NCBI RefSeq assembly: GCF_000626635.1
Contig: NZ_CP007451.1
Span: 4,694,501 to 4,758,500 of the forward strand
DNA length: 64,000 nucleotides
Direction: 5' to 3'
Source: Draconibacterium orientale
Lineage (GTDB): Bacteria > Bacteroidota > Bacteroidia > Bacteroidales > Prolixibacteraceae
The position numbers and the translations under genes are program-made. Positions 17,839 through 26,947 of the stretch are shown one piece after another (the stretch's first letter is position 1; each line of letters opens with the position of its first letter). Below the pieces are notes generated by a model that did no database searches, was not told the origin of the DNA, and was given only the letters and a program-made list of their open reading frames with translations.

Positions 17839-18624
17839 ATGCTAACAATATCGGTTCTAACAGACAATACTGCGGGCGGGCAATTTCTTGCAGAGCATGG
17901 CCTCTCCTACCTTATTGAAATCGACAACGAAAAGATTTTATTCGATGCCGGCCATTCCAATGTGTTTTTGAAAAATGCCCAAAAGCTAAAAATCGAGATT
18001 GAAAACGAGGTAAAAACAGTTGTTTTAAGTCATGGCCACTGGGATCATGGAAACGGACTAAAGTATCTATCAAATAAGACTTTAATAACGCATCCGGCCA
18101 GTTTTTCAAAACGTTACCGAAAAATCGATCACACAACTGTTGGAATGGATCTGACAAAAAATGATATTGAAAAACTATTTACATTAAAGGAAAGCAAAGA
18201 CCCGCTACAACTTACGGAAAACCTTTTCTTTTTAGGCGAAATACCACGAAATAACGATTTTGAGAGCCAAGCAACCAGCTTTGAATTTGCTGATGGCTCT
18301 GATGATTTTATTCCCGATGACTCAGCACTGGCTGCAATTGTAAATAATGAACTGATAGTGATTACCGGCTGCTCGCATTCCGGCATTTGCAATATTTGTG
18401 AGCACGCTAAAAAGGTTAGCGGAGTGAATAAGATAAAAGCTGTAATCGGTGGTTTTCACCTGAAAAAGCAAAACAAACAATCGTTAAAAACCGTTGAATA
18501 TTTCAAGAAAAATAAGGTAGCGAAACTTTTACCATCGCACTGCACCGCACTTCCGGCACTGGCATTATTTCATTCAACATTTAAAACTGAGCAGGTAAAA
18601 ACAGGAATGGTCTTCAGGTTTTAA
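17839..18624 (+). CDS. Metallo-beta-lactamase-fold hydrolase (MJ0296-like)
   Basis: 261 residues with HGHWDH at 65-70 (HxHxDH), a later TGCSHSG and C-terminal PSHCTA. This pattern marks the MBL subgroup annotated as dihydropterin-linked RFAP-synthase-like or arginine-hydroxylase-unrelated archaeal-type hydrolases; actual substrate is unknown. It closes the NifX/Mrp operon (6-bp gap) and overlaps by four bases with the convergent gene on the other strand, so there is no space for a terminator between them. Confidence 0.85.
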   Translation: MLTISVLTDNTAGGQFLAEHGLSYLIEIDNEKILFDAGHSNVFLKNAQKLKIEIENEVKTVVLSHGHWDHGNGLKYLSNKTLITHPASFSKRYRKIDHTTVGMDLTKNDIEKLFTLKESKDPLQLTENLFFLGEIPRNNDFESQATSFEFADGSDDFIPDDSALAAIVNNELIVITGCSHSGICNICEHAKKVSGVNKIKAVIGGFHLKKQNKQSLKTVEYFKKNKVAKLLPSHCTALPALALFHSTFKTEQVKTGMVFRF

Positions 18625-19997
18625 TAGGCTTGTTGAAATACAATTTCGCTGATTGCTGCAACTTTCTCATTTTTTGGATCGACATAAATACGAACTGTCA
18701 ATTTGCGATCAATAACTTTCACAACTCTTTCCGAAGTCCATTTTTGCTCTCCTGCATTCAGATTGTAGGTAGCAGCTTCAACACCTTCGTATTCCATTTT
18801 TTGCCACGAAGGCAGTTCCACATCTCCCACCTGTGACCGTACCCGATAAACACCGTTTCGCACATTAATTTCGTAATCAAAATAATTATCCGGATTACGA
18901 CATTCTGCCTCAGAACCCCCGAACAGCACTTTCTTTAGCCGGGCATTCCCTTGTTCGCCTTTTGTACAAAACATTACTTTATCAGCAGTGTTCCAAACTC
19001 CTAAGCCCCATCCCATACCAGCATATTCCTCAAAGGCAAGCAGGTTTTTTCGGTTTCCATTACTTTGCGGTGGCCGCGCAAAATCCACTTTTCCGCGTGT
19101 AAACGATTTTGTAAAATTAAAGCTGTTTTTAAAATACAACTCGTAAAGCTGTGGGAAAAAATTTACACAATTGGCATATCGGTTTTCGTAACCAGGAATG
19201 GTATCGCTTTTTACTACTGCCAGTTGCAGATAAGCCCAGTTTTCGTCTCCCCAAACCGTTCCTAAAAGCTCTCCCATTCTAACTTCCTGCCCTTCTTTTA
19301 CTTGAATTGTGTTGGCGTATAAACGATCATATACATAAAATACAGATGGATTTGAGTTGCTCTGCAAAAGAACACAGCACTGCTTACTGTTGCGACCGTT
19401 TTTTTGATCTTCCACCCAAACAACTTTACTATCTTCAATGGCCAGCAACCAATGCTTTTCAATGCCCCGCGAACCGGTTAAAGCAATTCCGATTCCTTCG
19501 TTCGCGTTGGCTTCACCTCCGGAATTAGATCCTTTTGCGAGGTACGAAAACATATGATTATCTTCGTTCATATTCCAGTTAAACCCATCGTTATAACTCA
19601 CCGGAAAACGATATGAATCGGGGTTGAGCATCATATTTTGGTTATCCGACAAACAAATCAGTGCATCCTTTTTTAATAATCCGTGCGCCGCTTTATTTGC
19701 AACCAGATTTTTTACATTTCGATTATCAGCAATAAAAGCACGTACTATATTTGAACTCATTGGCAAACTGCGTCGGCTTACTTTCAGCTCGATCGTATCA
19801 TTATCAACACTCAGTTTGTTGTAGTGATTTTTCATATCGAGCAGCACCACATTAATCCCCATAAACAGAATGGTGTCTCCTATATTGGCATTGAAGTAAT
19901 GGCAGTTCCCCCAACTAAAATCGGGTTCGGTTACCGTCTGCGCATTACCCAAAAGACTAACACAGGTAAGTAAAAATATAATGATCAGTCGTTTCAC
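18621..19997 (-). CDS. Secreted protein of unknown function with M23-like beta-sandwich segment
   Basis: 458 residues with a signal peptide ending near residue 19 (LLGNAQ). Central segment EGIGIALTGSRGIEKHWLLAIEDSKVVWVEDQ and QVKEGQEVRMGELLGTVWGDENWAYLQLAV recalls the lipoyl-like LytM/M23 core, where a V-x-x-G-Q-x-V-x-x-G-x-x-[IL]-G pattern precedes the HxH zinc motif; here AYLQLAV replaces HLHF, so catalytic zinc binding is not evident. I do not recognise a characterised family. The remaining sequence is rich in aromatic and Asn residues, as in carbohydrate-binding proteins. Function unknown. Confidence 0.6.
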   Translation of the reverse strand: MKRLIIIFLLTCVSLLGNAQTVTEPDFSWGNCHYFNANIGDTILFMGINVVLLDMKNHYNKLSVDNDTIELKVSRRSLPMSSNIVRAFIADNRNVKNLVANKAAHGLLKKDALICLSDNQNMMLNPDSYRFPVSYNDGFNWNMNEDNHMFSYLAKGSNSGGEANANEGIGIALTGSRGIEKHWLLAIEDSKVVWVEDQKNGRNSKQCCVLLQSNSNPSVFYVYDRLYANTIQVKEGQEVRMGELLGTVWGDENWAYLQLAVVKSDTIPGYENRYANCVNFFPQLYELYFKNSFNFTKSFTRGKVDFARPPQSNGNRKNLLAFEEYAGMGWGLGVWNTADKVMFCTKGEQGNARLKKVLFGGSEAECRNPDNYFDYEINVRNGVYRVRSQVGDVELPSWQKMEYEGVEAATYNLNAGEQKWTSERVVKVIDRKLTVRIYVDPKNEKVAAISEIVFQQAY

Positions 19998-20259
19998 TTC
20001 CTAATTTCAATTAAAGCCAGTTATCGTTTGTATTTCAAAAACACCTTAAAACGGTTTTACCCTGAAGCCTGATTTAAAAATTCAGGAGCAAAAACCTCTC
20101 TTTAACAAAACTATCAATAAAAGTAGTGTTTAGAAAATTATGATACATGAAAGCAACCTGCACATGTATTTTTCTGTCTGTAATAAAGAAACTGCTGAAT
20201 TTAATCAGTTTTTAATAAGATTTAGGAAGAAGCGTATTTAACATACTCCCCTTTTTTAG

Positions 20260-20267
20260 TAATTTTG
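20260..20267 (+). promoter_or_regulatory. -7 box before the patatin gene
   Basis: TAATTTTG fits TAnnTTTG and lies 26 bp before ATG 20294. No convincing TTG is present at the -33 distance. Nothing else was recognised in the 296-bp gap between the divergent genes. Confidence 0.5.
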
Positions 20268-20293
20268 ATAGCGTTCAGAAAACAATTGACCCA

Positions 20294-22582
20294 ATGATTA
20301 GATCACTCCTCGTTATCACGTTAATTATTTTTGCCGTTGTGCATGGCAACGCTCAATCGGTTGGGCTTGTGCTCAGTGGCGGTGGCGCCAAAGGAATGGC
20401 TCATATTGGAGTGATACGGGTTTTGGAAGAAAACAACATTCCAATCGACTACATATCAGGAACTTCGATTGGAGCTATTGTTGGTGGTCTTTATGCTGCC
20501 GGTTATTCTACCGAGGAAATGGAAGAACTTTTTAAATCGGATGATTTCTATTTCTGGTCAACCGGGAAAATACAACGCGAATACCGCTATTATTTTAAAC
20601 GTCAGGAAGACGATCCAACCTGGGTTCAACTGCGTGTGGCCAAAAAGGATGAAAAAGTAAAAATTCTGCCTCCAACCAATATTATTCCAGGTGAACAAAT
20701 GGATTTTGCGTTTATGGAATTAACGGCTGCAACCAGTGCTGCCTGTAACTATGATTTTAACCAGCTGATGGTGCCTTATTTTTGTATTGCTGCCGACGTA
20801 AATAACAGTAAACCGCTGGTTTTACGCAATGGCGATTTGGGAAATGCCATGCGGGCATCGATGACGGTTCCACTTTATTTTAAGCCCATCGAGATTGACG
20901 GGAAATTATTGTTCGACGGCGGTTTGCTAAATAACTTCCCCACCGACCATATGAAAGAAATATTTAACCCGGACATTATTATCGGGCATAAGGTTGCTGA
21001 TGATGTTAAAGCTGCCGATGCCGATGATGTTATGCGGCAAATTTCGAATATGGTGATGCGGCCAACTAATTTTGAGATTAAACCTGCAGACGGGATTTTG
21101 CTGGAAACAAAATTTGACAATGTTGGACTTCTCGATTTTAATAAAATTGATACTGTTCTGGCGCGTGGAGAACAAACCACACGGGCCAAAATAGATAGTA
21201 TAAAACAACTGATTAAACGTCGTGTTCCGAAGGAAGTGATTCAGGCAAAACGCGACAGTTTTAATGCACGAAAGCCCGAACTCAACTTTCAAAACATTCA
21301 GGTTGAAGGCGTTACCGACCCCATGCAACGACAATATATCATCCATAGTATTAAACACCGGAATAACATCGTGTCGCTTTCTACATTAAAAACAGAATAT
21401 TTTAAATTAATTGCCGATGAACAGTTGAAATCGATTCACCCCATTACACGCTACAATCCCGGAACGGGTTATTTCGATCTGCATTTAAAAGTCGAGCCCG
21501 AAAAACGTCTGGATTTGAGTATTGGCGGTAATATTTCAACCAAGCCCATTAACCAGGGCTTTGCGGCTATTAATTTCCGGAGTTACAACAGCAGAGCCTA
21601 CTCGCTTCATTCAAACATTTACTTTGGGCGGTTTTACAGTTCATTTAAACTGGGTGGCCGCATTGATTATCCAACCGCGCTGCCCTTCTATCTCGAATCG
21701 TATTTAACTTTTAACCGCTGGGATTATTTTTCGTCGAGTACCGAGCTGATTTTCGAGGATGTTCGTTCGCCGTTCATCATAAAAGATGAAACCAGTTTCA
21801 GGCTCGAAACCGGTTTTCCGCTGGGCTTGCACAGTAAAATTTATGCGGGAATTGCCTATTCTTCTGCCAGTAACGATTTTTATCAAACCGATGAATCAGA
21901 AGAAGGAAATAAAGCCAATAACTCAAAATTTAACGCATTCGTTTCGAAGTTGGCATTCGAAAATAACTCACTGAATTACAAGCAGTATGCAACAGAAGGC
22001 GCTTACCGCGGAATTGATGGAAGATTTGTAATTGGTGAAGAAAAATACCTGCCCGGAAATAGTACAAACTACCAAACGCAATTGAACAAACAGAATTATT
22101 TTCAGCTTCACGCCCACGCGTTGCGCTATTTCTCGTTGGGTGAACGATTTGTTCTGGGGACACACCTCGAATCATTTTTAAGTACAAAAGAATTGTTTCG
22201 CACGTACCGGTCAACAAAACTTTCAGCTCAGGGATTTACGCCAACGCCTCACAGCAAATCGCTGTTTATTAACGAATTTAATTCGAACAATTACCTGGCA
22301 GGAGGTTTAAAAGCCATATTTAAATTCTCGCCCGATGTCCATCTTCGTGTTGAAGGTTATGGTTTTTGCCCTATTCATGAAGAGTTGGAACAACCAGATC
22401 TGACAGCAATTAAAAGCGATGATTTTATCGATAATTATTATCTGCAGGGGCTGGCTGCATTGGTTTATCAAACGGGAATTGGTCCGGTAAGTCTTTCGTT
22501 CAACTACTACGAAAAAAGTAATACCAATCTTTATGTTACGCTGAATTTTGGTTATATCCTCTTTAACAATCGAGGTTTGTAA
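20294..22582 (+). CDS. Patatin-like phospholipase with C-terminal outer-membrane barrel
   Basis: 762 residues: signal peptide (about 1-20), patatin oxyanion loop SGGGAKG (29-34), nucleophile motif GTSIG (Ser58), partner Asp in DGGLLNN (about 208), a POTRA-like region (about 330-410) and a surface-antigen/BamA-type barrel from about 430 to the end (last strand LYVTLNFGYILF). This is the type-D-like autotransporter family (as PlpD), common in Bacteroidota. It would cleave lipids at the cell surface or outside. Catalytic Ser and Asp are both present. Confidence 0.92.
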   Translation: MIRSLLVITLIIFAVVHGNAQSVGLVLSGGGAKGMAHIGVIRVLEENNIPIDYISGTSIGAIVGGLYAAGYSTEEMEELFKSDDFYFWSTGKIQREYRYYFKRQEDDPTWVQLRVAKKDEKVKILPPTNIIPGEQMDFAFMELTAATSAACNYDFNQLMVPYFCIAADVNNSKPLVLRNGDLGNAMRASMTVPLYFKPIEIDGKLLFDGGLLNNFPTDHMKEIFNPDIIIGHKVADDVKAADADDVMRQISNMVMRPTNFEIKPADGILLETKFDNVGLLDFNKIDTVLARGEQTTRAKIDSIKQLIKRRVPKEVIQAKRDSFNARKPELNFQNIQVEGVTDPMQRQYIIHSIKHRNNIVSLSTLKTEYFKLIADEQLKSIHPITRYNPGTGYFDLHLKVEPEKRLDLSIGGNISTKPINQGFAAINFRSYNSRAYSLHSNIYFGRFYSSFKLGGRIDYPTALPFYLESYLTFNRWDYFSSSTELIFEDVRSPFIIKDETSFRLETGFPLGLHSKIYAGIAYSSASNDFYQTDESEEGNKANNSKFNAFVSKLAFENNSLNYKQYATEGAYRGIDGRFVIGEEKYLPGNSTNYQTQLNKQNYFQLHAHALRYFSLGERFVLGTHLESFLSTKELFRTYRSTKLSAQGFTPTPHSKSLFINEFNSNNYLAGGLKAIFKFSPDVHLRVEGYGFCPIHEELEQPDLTAIKSDDFIDNYYLQGLAALVYQTGIGPVSLSFNYYEKSNTNLYVTLNFGYILFNNRGL

Positions 22583-22596
22583 ATTAAGAAACCAAA

Positions 22597-22950
22597 TTAA
22601 TCACGAACATTATTTACCATTCCTGAAGGAAGGTCAAAGGATAGTTCTACAACCCCACAGAATTTCTCGTGTTCCATCCATGGTTTTTGGGTAACTACCT
22701 TTGCTACACCGTTTTTTTCGGTGGTATATGTATTCTCGGTTGGTATAACCAGCATTTCACGAAGTTTGGTTTTCGATGGCTCGGGATGACAATCCAGCAG
22801 GTTTGTTCCCAACAGTTTTTCGCCACCATATTTTTCGAACTGCCGAATGGAAAAATCGTTCATATAAACAATAATGCCTTCCGTATTGCAAACTGTAATT
22901 GCTCCGTCAAATCCGTCCATCCAGTTTACGTGGTAATCTTTCAGCATCAT
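22597..22950 (-). CDS. Single-PAS-domain protein
   Basis: 117 residues forming one PAS fold: DGFDGAITVCNTEGIIVYMNDFSIRQFEKYGGEKLLGTNLLDCHP matches the N-terminal PAS pattern, and EHEKFCGVVELSFDLP fits the final strand. No kinase, GGDEF or DNA-binding domain is attached, so it would act by binding a ligand and a partner protein. Its start overlaps the stop of the interrupted upstream gene (TGATG), indicating co-translation. Confidence 0.8.
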   Translation of the reverse strand: MMLKDYHVNWMDGFDGAITVCNTEGIIVYMNDFSIRQFEKYGGEKLLGTNLLDCHPEPSKTKLREMLVIPTENTYTTEKNGVAKVVTQKPWMEHEKFCGVVELSFDLPSGMVNNVRD

Positions 22951-24763
22951 TTTTTACGGTAGCATTTCACCCATTCAACATCAAAACTGGCTGATGATCC
23001 GGGTAATTTATCAATTACAAGAGTTGAAGCATTTAGCTCTAACGGTTTATTTAAATCGTTACTGTTCAGCTGCAAAACCTCCTGTTCATTAATTTTCCAG
23101 GTGAAAGTTGCTCCCGATTTTTCGAGCGAGAAAATATAAGCTCCTTTTTTCAGGTTATTAATCTCCAATCCTTCCGAAGCTATTTTTCCACTACCGTTCA
23201 TGGTGTAAATTCCCAGAATATTTTTCGCCCCCATTTCAACCAGGTTAGCACGCGGAACGTTGCTGCCATTAGCGAGGAAAAAGAACTGGCCACCTGTTTT
23301 ACCGGATTAAAGAAAATTTTCGCTTCAACAATTCCATCTCCCAACCGGAAATTCTCGCCCGAACTGATCATTCCCGAAGTATAGTCAAACTCAGCCGGTA
23401 CAAAGCCGGCAGGCATTTGCCAAACCATACCTTCCTTGTTTTCTCTTTTAACCTGAATACTGAGTTTATTACCGGTTTGAATGTTGGCACCGTTGGTGAA
23501 AATACTTAAGTCGCCCGACATTGCATAGTTTTGCCCCAGGGTTTTTGAAGCGGTTAACGAACTGGTCATCCATTTCGTATCATCCAGTTTTTTATCGGCA
23601 AACGTATCTTCAAAAACCACATCCCAGTTTTTGAAAAAGTCAAAATCGCTGCTGTCTTTGTATTTAAAGTATTTTACAAATTCAGGTTTCTTCTTGTCGG
23701 TTTCGTATTGTTTTAACTTTTGGGCATCTTCCGTTTTTTCCCAGCGTTTTTTGTCTTCCAGCCACGCTTTTTGCTTTTTATAGTCGTCTGATTCAATCAA
23801 CTCCTTCAACTCATTATGTCGCTTTAAATCAAACGATTCTTTAACGTCGAGATAATTTTTGTAGAATTTCGATTTCTCGTATTTCAATACAAAAGTTACC
23901 ACAGGGTCAGCCGCCAGTTTTTTATAATCCGAGTATTTTTTGTAGGCTTCGCTTTTTTCAAACTTCTTCTTGTCTTTTAAAAAGGCAACCTTCTTTTTGA
24001 ATTCCTCAGTGTTTACCTGTTCTTTTAATTCCTTATAACGAACCAGGTTATGACTTCCACTGATTTCGTGATACAACTTCAGTTTTTTCGATTTCTCGAA
24101 CTTGAAATAATTTTTAACTGCCAAATCTCTACTCAAGCGGTTGAACTCTTTCTTTTTTCCTTATCGTTTACTGCAACCGTTTTTAGTTCCTTATACTTTT
24201 TCAGTTTATCCGAAGCTTCAAATGCCTTGTGTTGCTTCAGTTTTTCAGAACCTTCCAACTCATTATACGCTTTTATGCCGGCCGATTTTTCAAGCTTTTT
24301 TTAATTCCTTTAAATGCTTCTCTTCTGCCGATCCCTTAAAAACATGGCCTTTAATTTCCTTTTTGTCATTTTCAAAATCGCCGTCTTTCACGTATTCTTC
24401 CAAAGCATAAAAATCGGCCAGTTTTTTCGATTCTTTTTCTTTCTCATACCGAACCAGATCAGCAGAACCTTCTACCTTAAAATAATTCTTTATGCGTGCA
24501 GCTTTTTGCAAACGCTGAAATTCCTTTAACTGCTTTTCCTCTTCACTTCCTTTAAACGACTGCCCTTCAACCTGCTTCCTTTTCGAGGCAAATTCACTGG
24601 AAGTAACATATTTTTCCAACGCTAAAAATGCCTTCAGCTCTTCCGTATTTTCCGTTTTTAAAAACTCAGCATAATCGTCGGCTAATTGTTTGCGCTTTTT
24701 CTCGATAAGCTCAACCGACTTGATTTTGCCGGTAAGTTGAAGTGAAAAGATTTTAAATGACAT
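22947..24763 (-). pseudogene. Helical-repeat plus GH16-like protein, broken by three homopolymer frameshifts
   Basis: Three reading frames join into one protein of about 604 residues if single bases are corrected: one extra T in the T7 run at 24296-24302, one missing T in the T6 run at 24153-24158, and one missing A in the A5 run at 23278-23282. The restored protein begins MSFKIFSLQL, continues with Lys/Glu/Tyr-rich helical repeats of about 60-70 residues (EFKKKVAFLKDKKKFEKSEAYKKY), and ends in a GH16-type jelly-roll (FEDTFADKKLDDTKW near its start, FTWKINEQEV near its end). The GH16 catalytic ExDxxE is not seen, so it may bind rather than cut a polysaccharide. A consensus -7 box (24793-24800, reverse) is retained, suggesting a live gene and possibly sequencing errors. 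Confidence 0.75.
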
Positions 24764-24792
24764 CTGGTTTGTTATTAGATTCGTATTTGTAT

Positions 24793-24800
24793 CAAAAATA
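24793..24800 (-). promoter_or_regulatory. -7 box of the helical-repeat gene
   Basis: On the reverse strand this reads TATTTTTG (TAnnTTTG), 30 bp before the start codon at 24763. Confidence 0.5.
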
Positions 24801-24955
24801 AAAATTTAATGCGTTTTTTTATATTAAAACGTAATATTCTCAGGAATTCTGAAAACTTCCTCCTTTTTGTTTAACATATTCAATGTTTTTAACAAAATCA
24901 CCGAATAAAAACAAAAGTGTTGGTCTTAGCTGTTTATATGTTTTTCGCGCTGCCA

Positions 24956-24986
24956 TTGGTGTTCGTCGTTATTTTAAATAGTTTTG
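24956..24986 (+). promoter_or_regulatory. Promoter of the nucleoside phosphorylase operon
   Basis: TTG (24956-24958) and TAGTTTTG (24979-24986) are 20 bp apart. The predicted transcription start (about 24993) lies after the upstream ATG-like start of the longer reading frame, so it supports the ATG at 25007 as the real start. Confidence 0.65.
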
Positions 24987-25006
24987 GTGAGATTAAAAAG
25001 CAAAAA

Positions 25007-25876
25007 ATGATTAAACACTCGGAATTAATATTAAACAATGATGGAAGTATATTCCATTTACATTTGAAACCCGAAAATATTGGTAAACAAATTATTCTTG
25101 TGGGCGATCCAGCCCGCGTTGATACCATTACCGGTTTTTTCGACACAATAGAGTTTTCAGTCCAAAACCGTGAATTTAAAACGGTTACCGGGTTTTACAA
25201 GCAGAAGAAAATTTCAGTTATTTCAACCGGAATTGGCACCGATAATATTGATATTGTATTAAACGAACTGGATGCGCTGGTGAATATCGATCTGGAAACA
25301 CGAAGTATAAAAAAGCAGCTCAGTTCGCTTGATATCGTTCGTATAGGCACTTCGGGAGGATTACAAACCGATCTTCCAGTAAATAGTTTTGTGGTTTCTG
25401 AAAAGTCGATTGGCTTTGATGGGTTGCTCAATTATTACGCTAACCGCGAACATATTTCCGACATGGAGTTTGAAGCCGCTTTCCGGCAACATACACAATG
25501 GAGTGATTCGCTGGCAGCACCTTACACGGTTGATGCCGGGCAAAATTTACTGGATAAATTTTCGGACGAGCGCTTTAAAAAAGGCGTTACCATTTCGGCA
25601 CCGGGCTTTTATGCTCCGCAAGGCCGGGAATTGCGTTTACCTTTGGCTTTTCCTCAACTGAATGAGCTGATTGAAACATTTTCGTATAAACAGCTGCGGA
25701 TTACCAATTTCGAGATGGAAAGCTCGGCCATTTATGGTTTATCGAAACTAATGGGGCATAATGCGCTTACGGTATGTTTAATTATTGCCAACCGCGTAAC
25801 GCTTACCGCCAACGAAAACTACCGCGACGAGATGAAAAAATTAATTAAAGCAGTGCTCGATAACTTAAGCAATTAG
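25007..25876 (+). CDS. Nucleoside phosphorylase, uridine phosphorylase-like
   Basis: 289 residues from the chosen ATG. LVGDPARVD near the start binds phosphate, STGIGTDNIDIV is the second phosphate/ribose strand, IVRIGTSGGLQ is the family core and TNFEMESSAIYGLSKLMGH supplies the ribose-binding Met-Glu-Ser. It would catalyse reversible phosphorolysis of a pyrimidine or purine nucleoside in salvage. The reading frame runs to 24917 as a hydrophobic 30-residue lead, but the promoter lies within it, so the shorter start is preferred. Followed after 2 bp by the SirB1-like gene. Confidence 0.9.
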   Translation: MIKHSELILNNDGSIFHLHLKPENIGKQIILVGDPARVDTITGFFDTIEFSVQNREFKTVTGFYKQKKISVISTGIGTDNIDIVLNELDALVNIDLETRSIKKQLSSLDIVRIGTSGGLQTDLPVNSFVVSEKSIGFDGLLNYYANREHISDMEFEAAFRQHTQWSDSLAAPYTVDAGQNLLDKFSDERFKKGVTISAPGFYAPQGRELRLPLAFPQLNELIETFSYKQLRITNFEMESSAIYGLSKLMGHNALTVCLIIANRVTLTANENYRDEMKKLIKAVLDNLSN

Positions 25877-25878
25877 GC

Positions 25879-26751
25879 ATGAACCAGGAAAAACTTGATG
25901 CTCTGATCACCCTCCTAGATGATCCGGACACAGCTGTGTTCCAGATGGTTCAACATGAATTGCTAAAAGAAGATGAAGAGATTATTCCGGCTTTGGAGAA
26001 AAAGTGGGAACAAAGTTTTGATGAAAACAGTCAGAACCGAATTGAAAATATCATTCAAAGTCTTCAGTTTAAAAGAACTTTTAGCGGGCTAAAAAACTGG
26101 ATCAATCAAACGCCGGGAAAACAGGATATTTTTGAAGGTTTTTGTGCAGGGGATAAATTTCAATACCCGGATTTGAATCCGTTAAACCTGAGTTTAAAAA
26201 TTGAGAACCTGCGAAAATCGATCTGGCTGGAACTGAATAACTCGCTAACACTGCTGGAAAAAACAACCATATTAAACCATTTCATTTTTAACTTAAATGG
26301 TTACTCGGTGAATTTAAGCAACCCCAATTCGCCACAAAACTGCTTTTTAAACCAGATACTGGAAACCAAACGTGGTAATCCGGTTTCGATGAGTATTTTT
26401 TATACCATCATTGCACGTGCCATTGAGCTTCCGGCTTATTTGGTTGATTTCCCGAAAAACCCGCTGGTAGCCATTGTTGATGCCGAACTGGCACAAAAAG
26501 TACATGGGGCGACACGCGATACCGAGGTGCTTTTTTACATCAACCCTTCGAACAAGGGTTCGATTACCAGCCGAAAAGAAATTGATTACCACCTGAAAAG
26601 GAACGAATACCGGCCAATACGAGAATACGCCGAGCCCAAACCCGATGTTTTGTTTATACAACGTTTGGTAGAATCGATGCTTGAAGCCTACAATTCGGTT
26701 GGTTTTACCGAAAAGGAAGGAAAGATAAAACAATTGCTTAGCTTGTTTTAG
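25879..26751 (+). CDS. SirB1/transglutaminase-like family protein
   Basis: 290 residues. ILETKRGNPVSMSIFYTIIARAIELPAYLVDFP matches the SirB1 core (R-x-G-N-P-[IV]-[ST]-[LM]-S); the N-terminal part is helical and tetratricopeptide-like. The classical transglutaminase Cys is replaced by Ser or Met in this family, and no catalytic activity is established. Two bases after the nucleoside phosphorylase, so co-transcribed. Followed directly by a MITE-like repeat and a bidirectional terminator. Confidence 0.85.
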   Translation: MNQEKLDALITLLDDPDTAVFQMVQHELLKEDEEIIPALEKKWEQSFDENSQNRIENIIQSLQFKRTFSGLKNWINQTPGKQDIFEGFCAGDKFQYPDLNPLNLSLKIENLRKSIWLELNNSLTLLEKTTILNHFIFNLNGYSVNLSNPNSPQNCFLNQILETKRGNPVSMSIFYTIIARAIELPAYLVDFPKNPLVAIVDAELAQKVHGATRDTEVLFYINPSNKGSITSRKEIDYHLKRNEYRPIREYAEPKPDVLFIQRLVESMLEAYNSVGFTEKEGKIKQLLSLF

Positions 26752-26877
26752 TGTGATGCCAAGTATGCCTCTTGTGTTCGTCATGCTGAATTTATTTCAG
26801 CATCTTTCAATGAACATTAAATTCCGAAACAAGTTCGGAATGACGTGCCCGATACTTGGTAATTGATTTGACACCAG
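26752..26877 (+). repeat. MITE-like hairpin element, copy 1
   Basis: Begins one base after a TAG stop. The arms CCAAGTAT (26759-26766) and ATACTTGG (26852-26859) enclose the hairpins ATGCTGAA/TTCAGCAT and ATTCCGAA/TTCGGAAT; the right end reads TTGACACCAG. A second copy with the same internal blocks and different but still complementary arms is at 32325-32457. Confidence 0.75.
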
Positions 26878-26901
26878 TGGCAAAACTTTAGGCATAAAAA
26901 A

Positions 26902-26930
26902 ACTTCGGCCGTTTGGCCGAAGTTTTTTTT
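26902..26930. terminator. Bidirectional intrinsic terminator
   Basis: ACTTCGGCC and GGCCGAAGT form a 9-bp stem with a GTTT loop, flanked by A7 on the left and T8 on the right, so it can end transcription from both the SirB1-like operon and the convergent rny operon. Confidence 0.9.
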
Positions 26931-26947
26931 ATGTCTGTTTGTACTTC

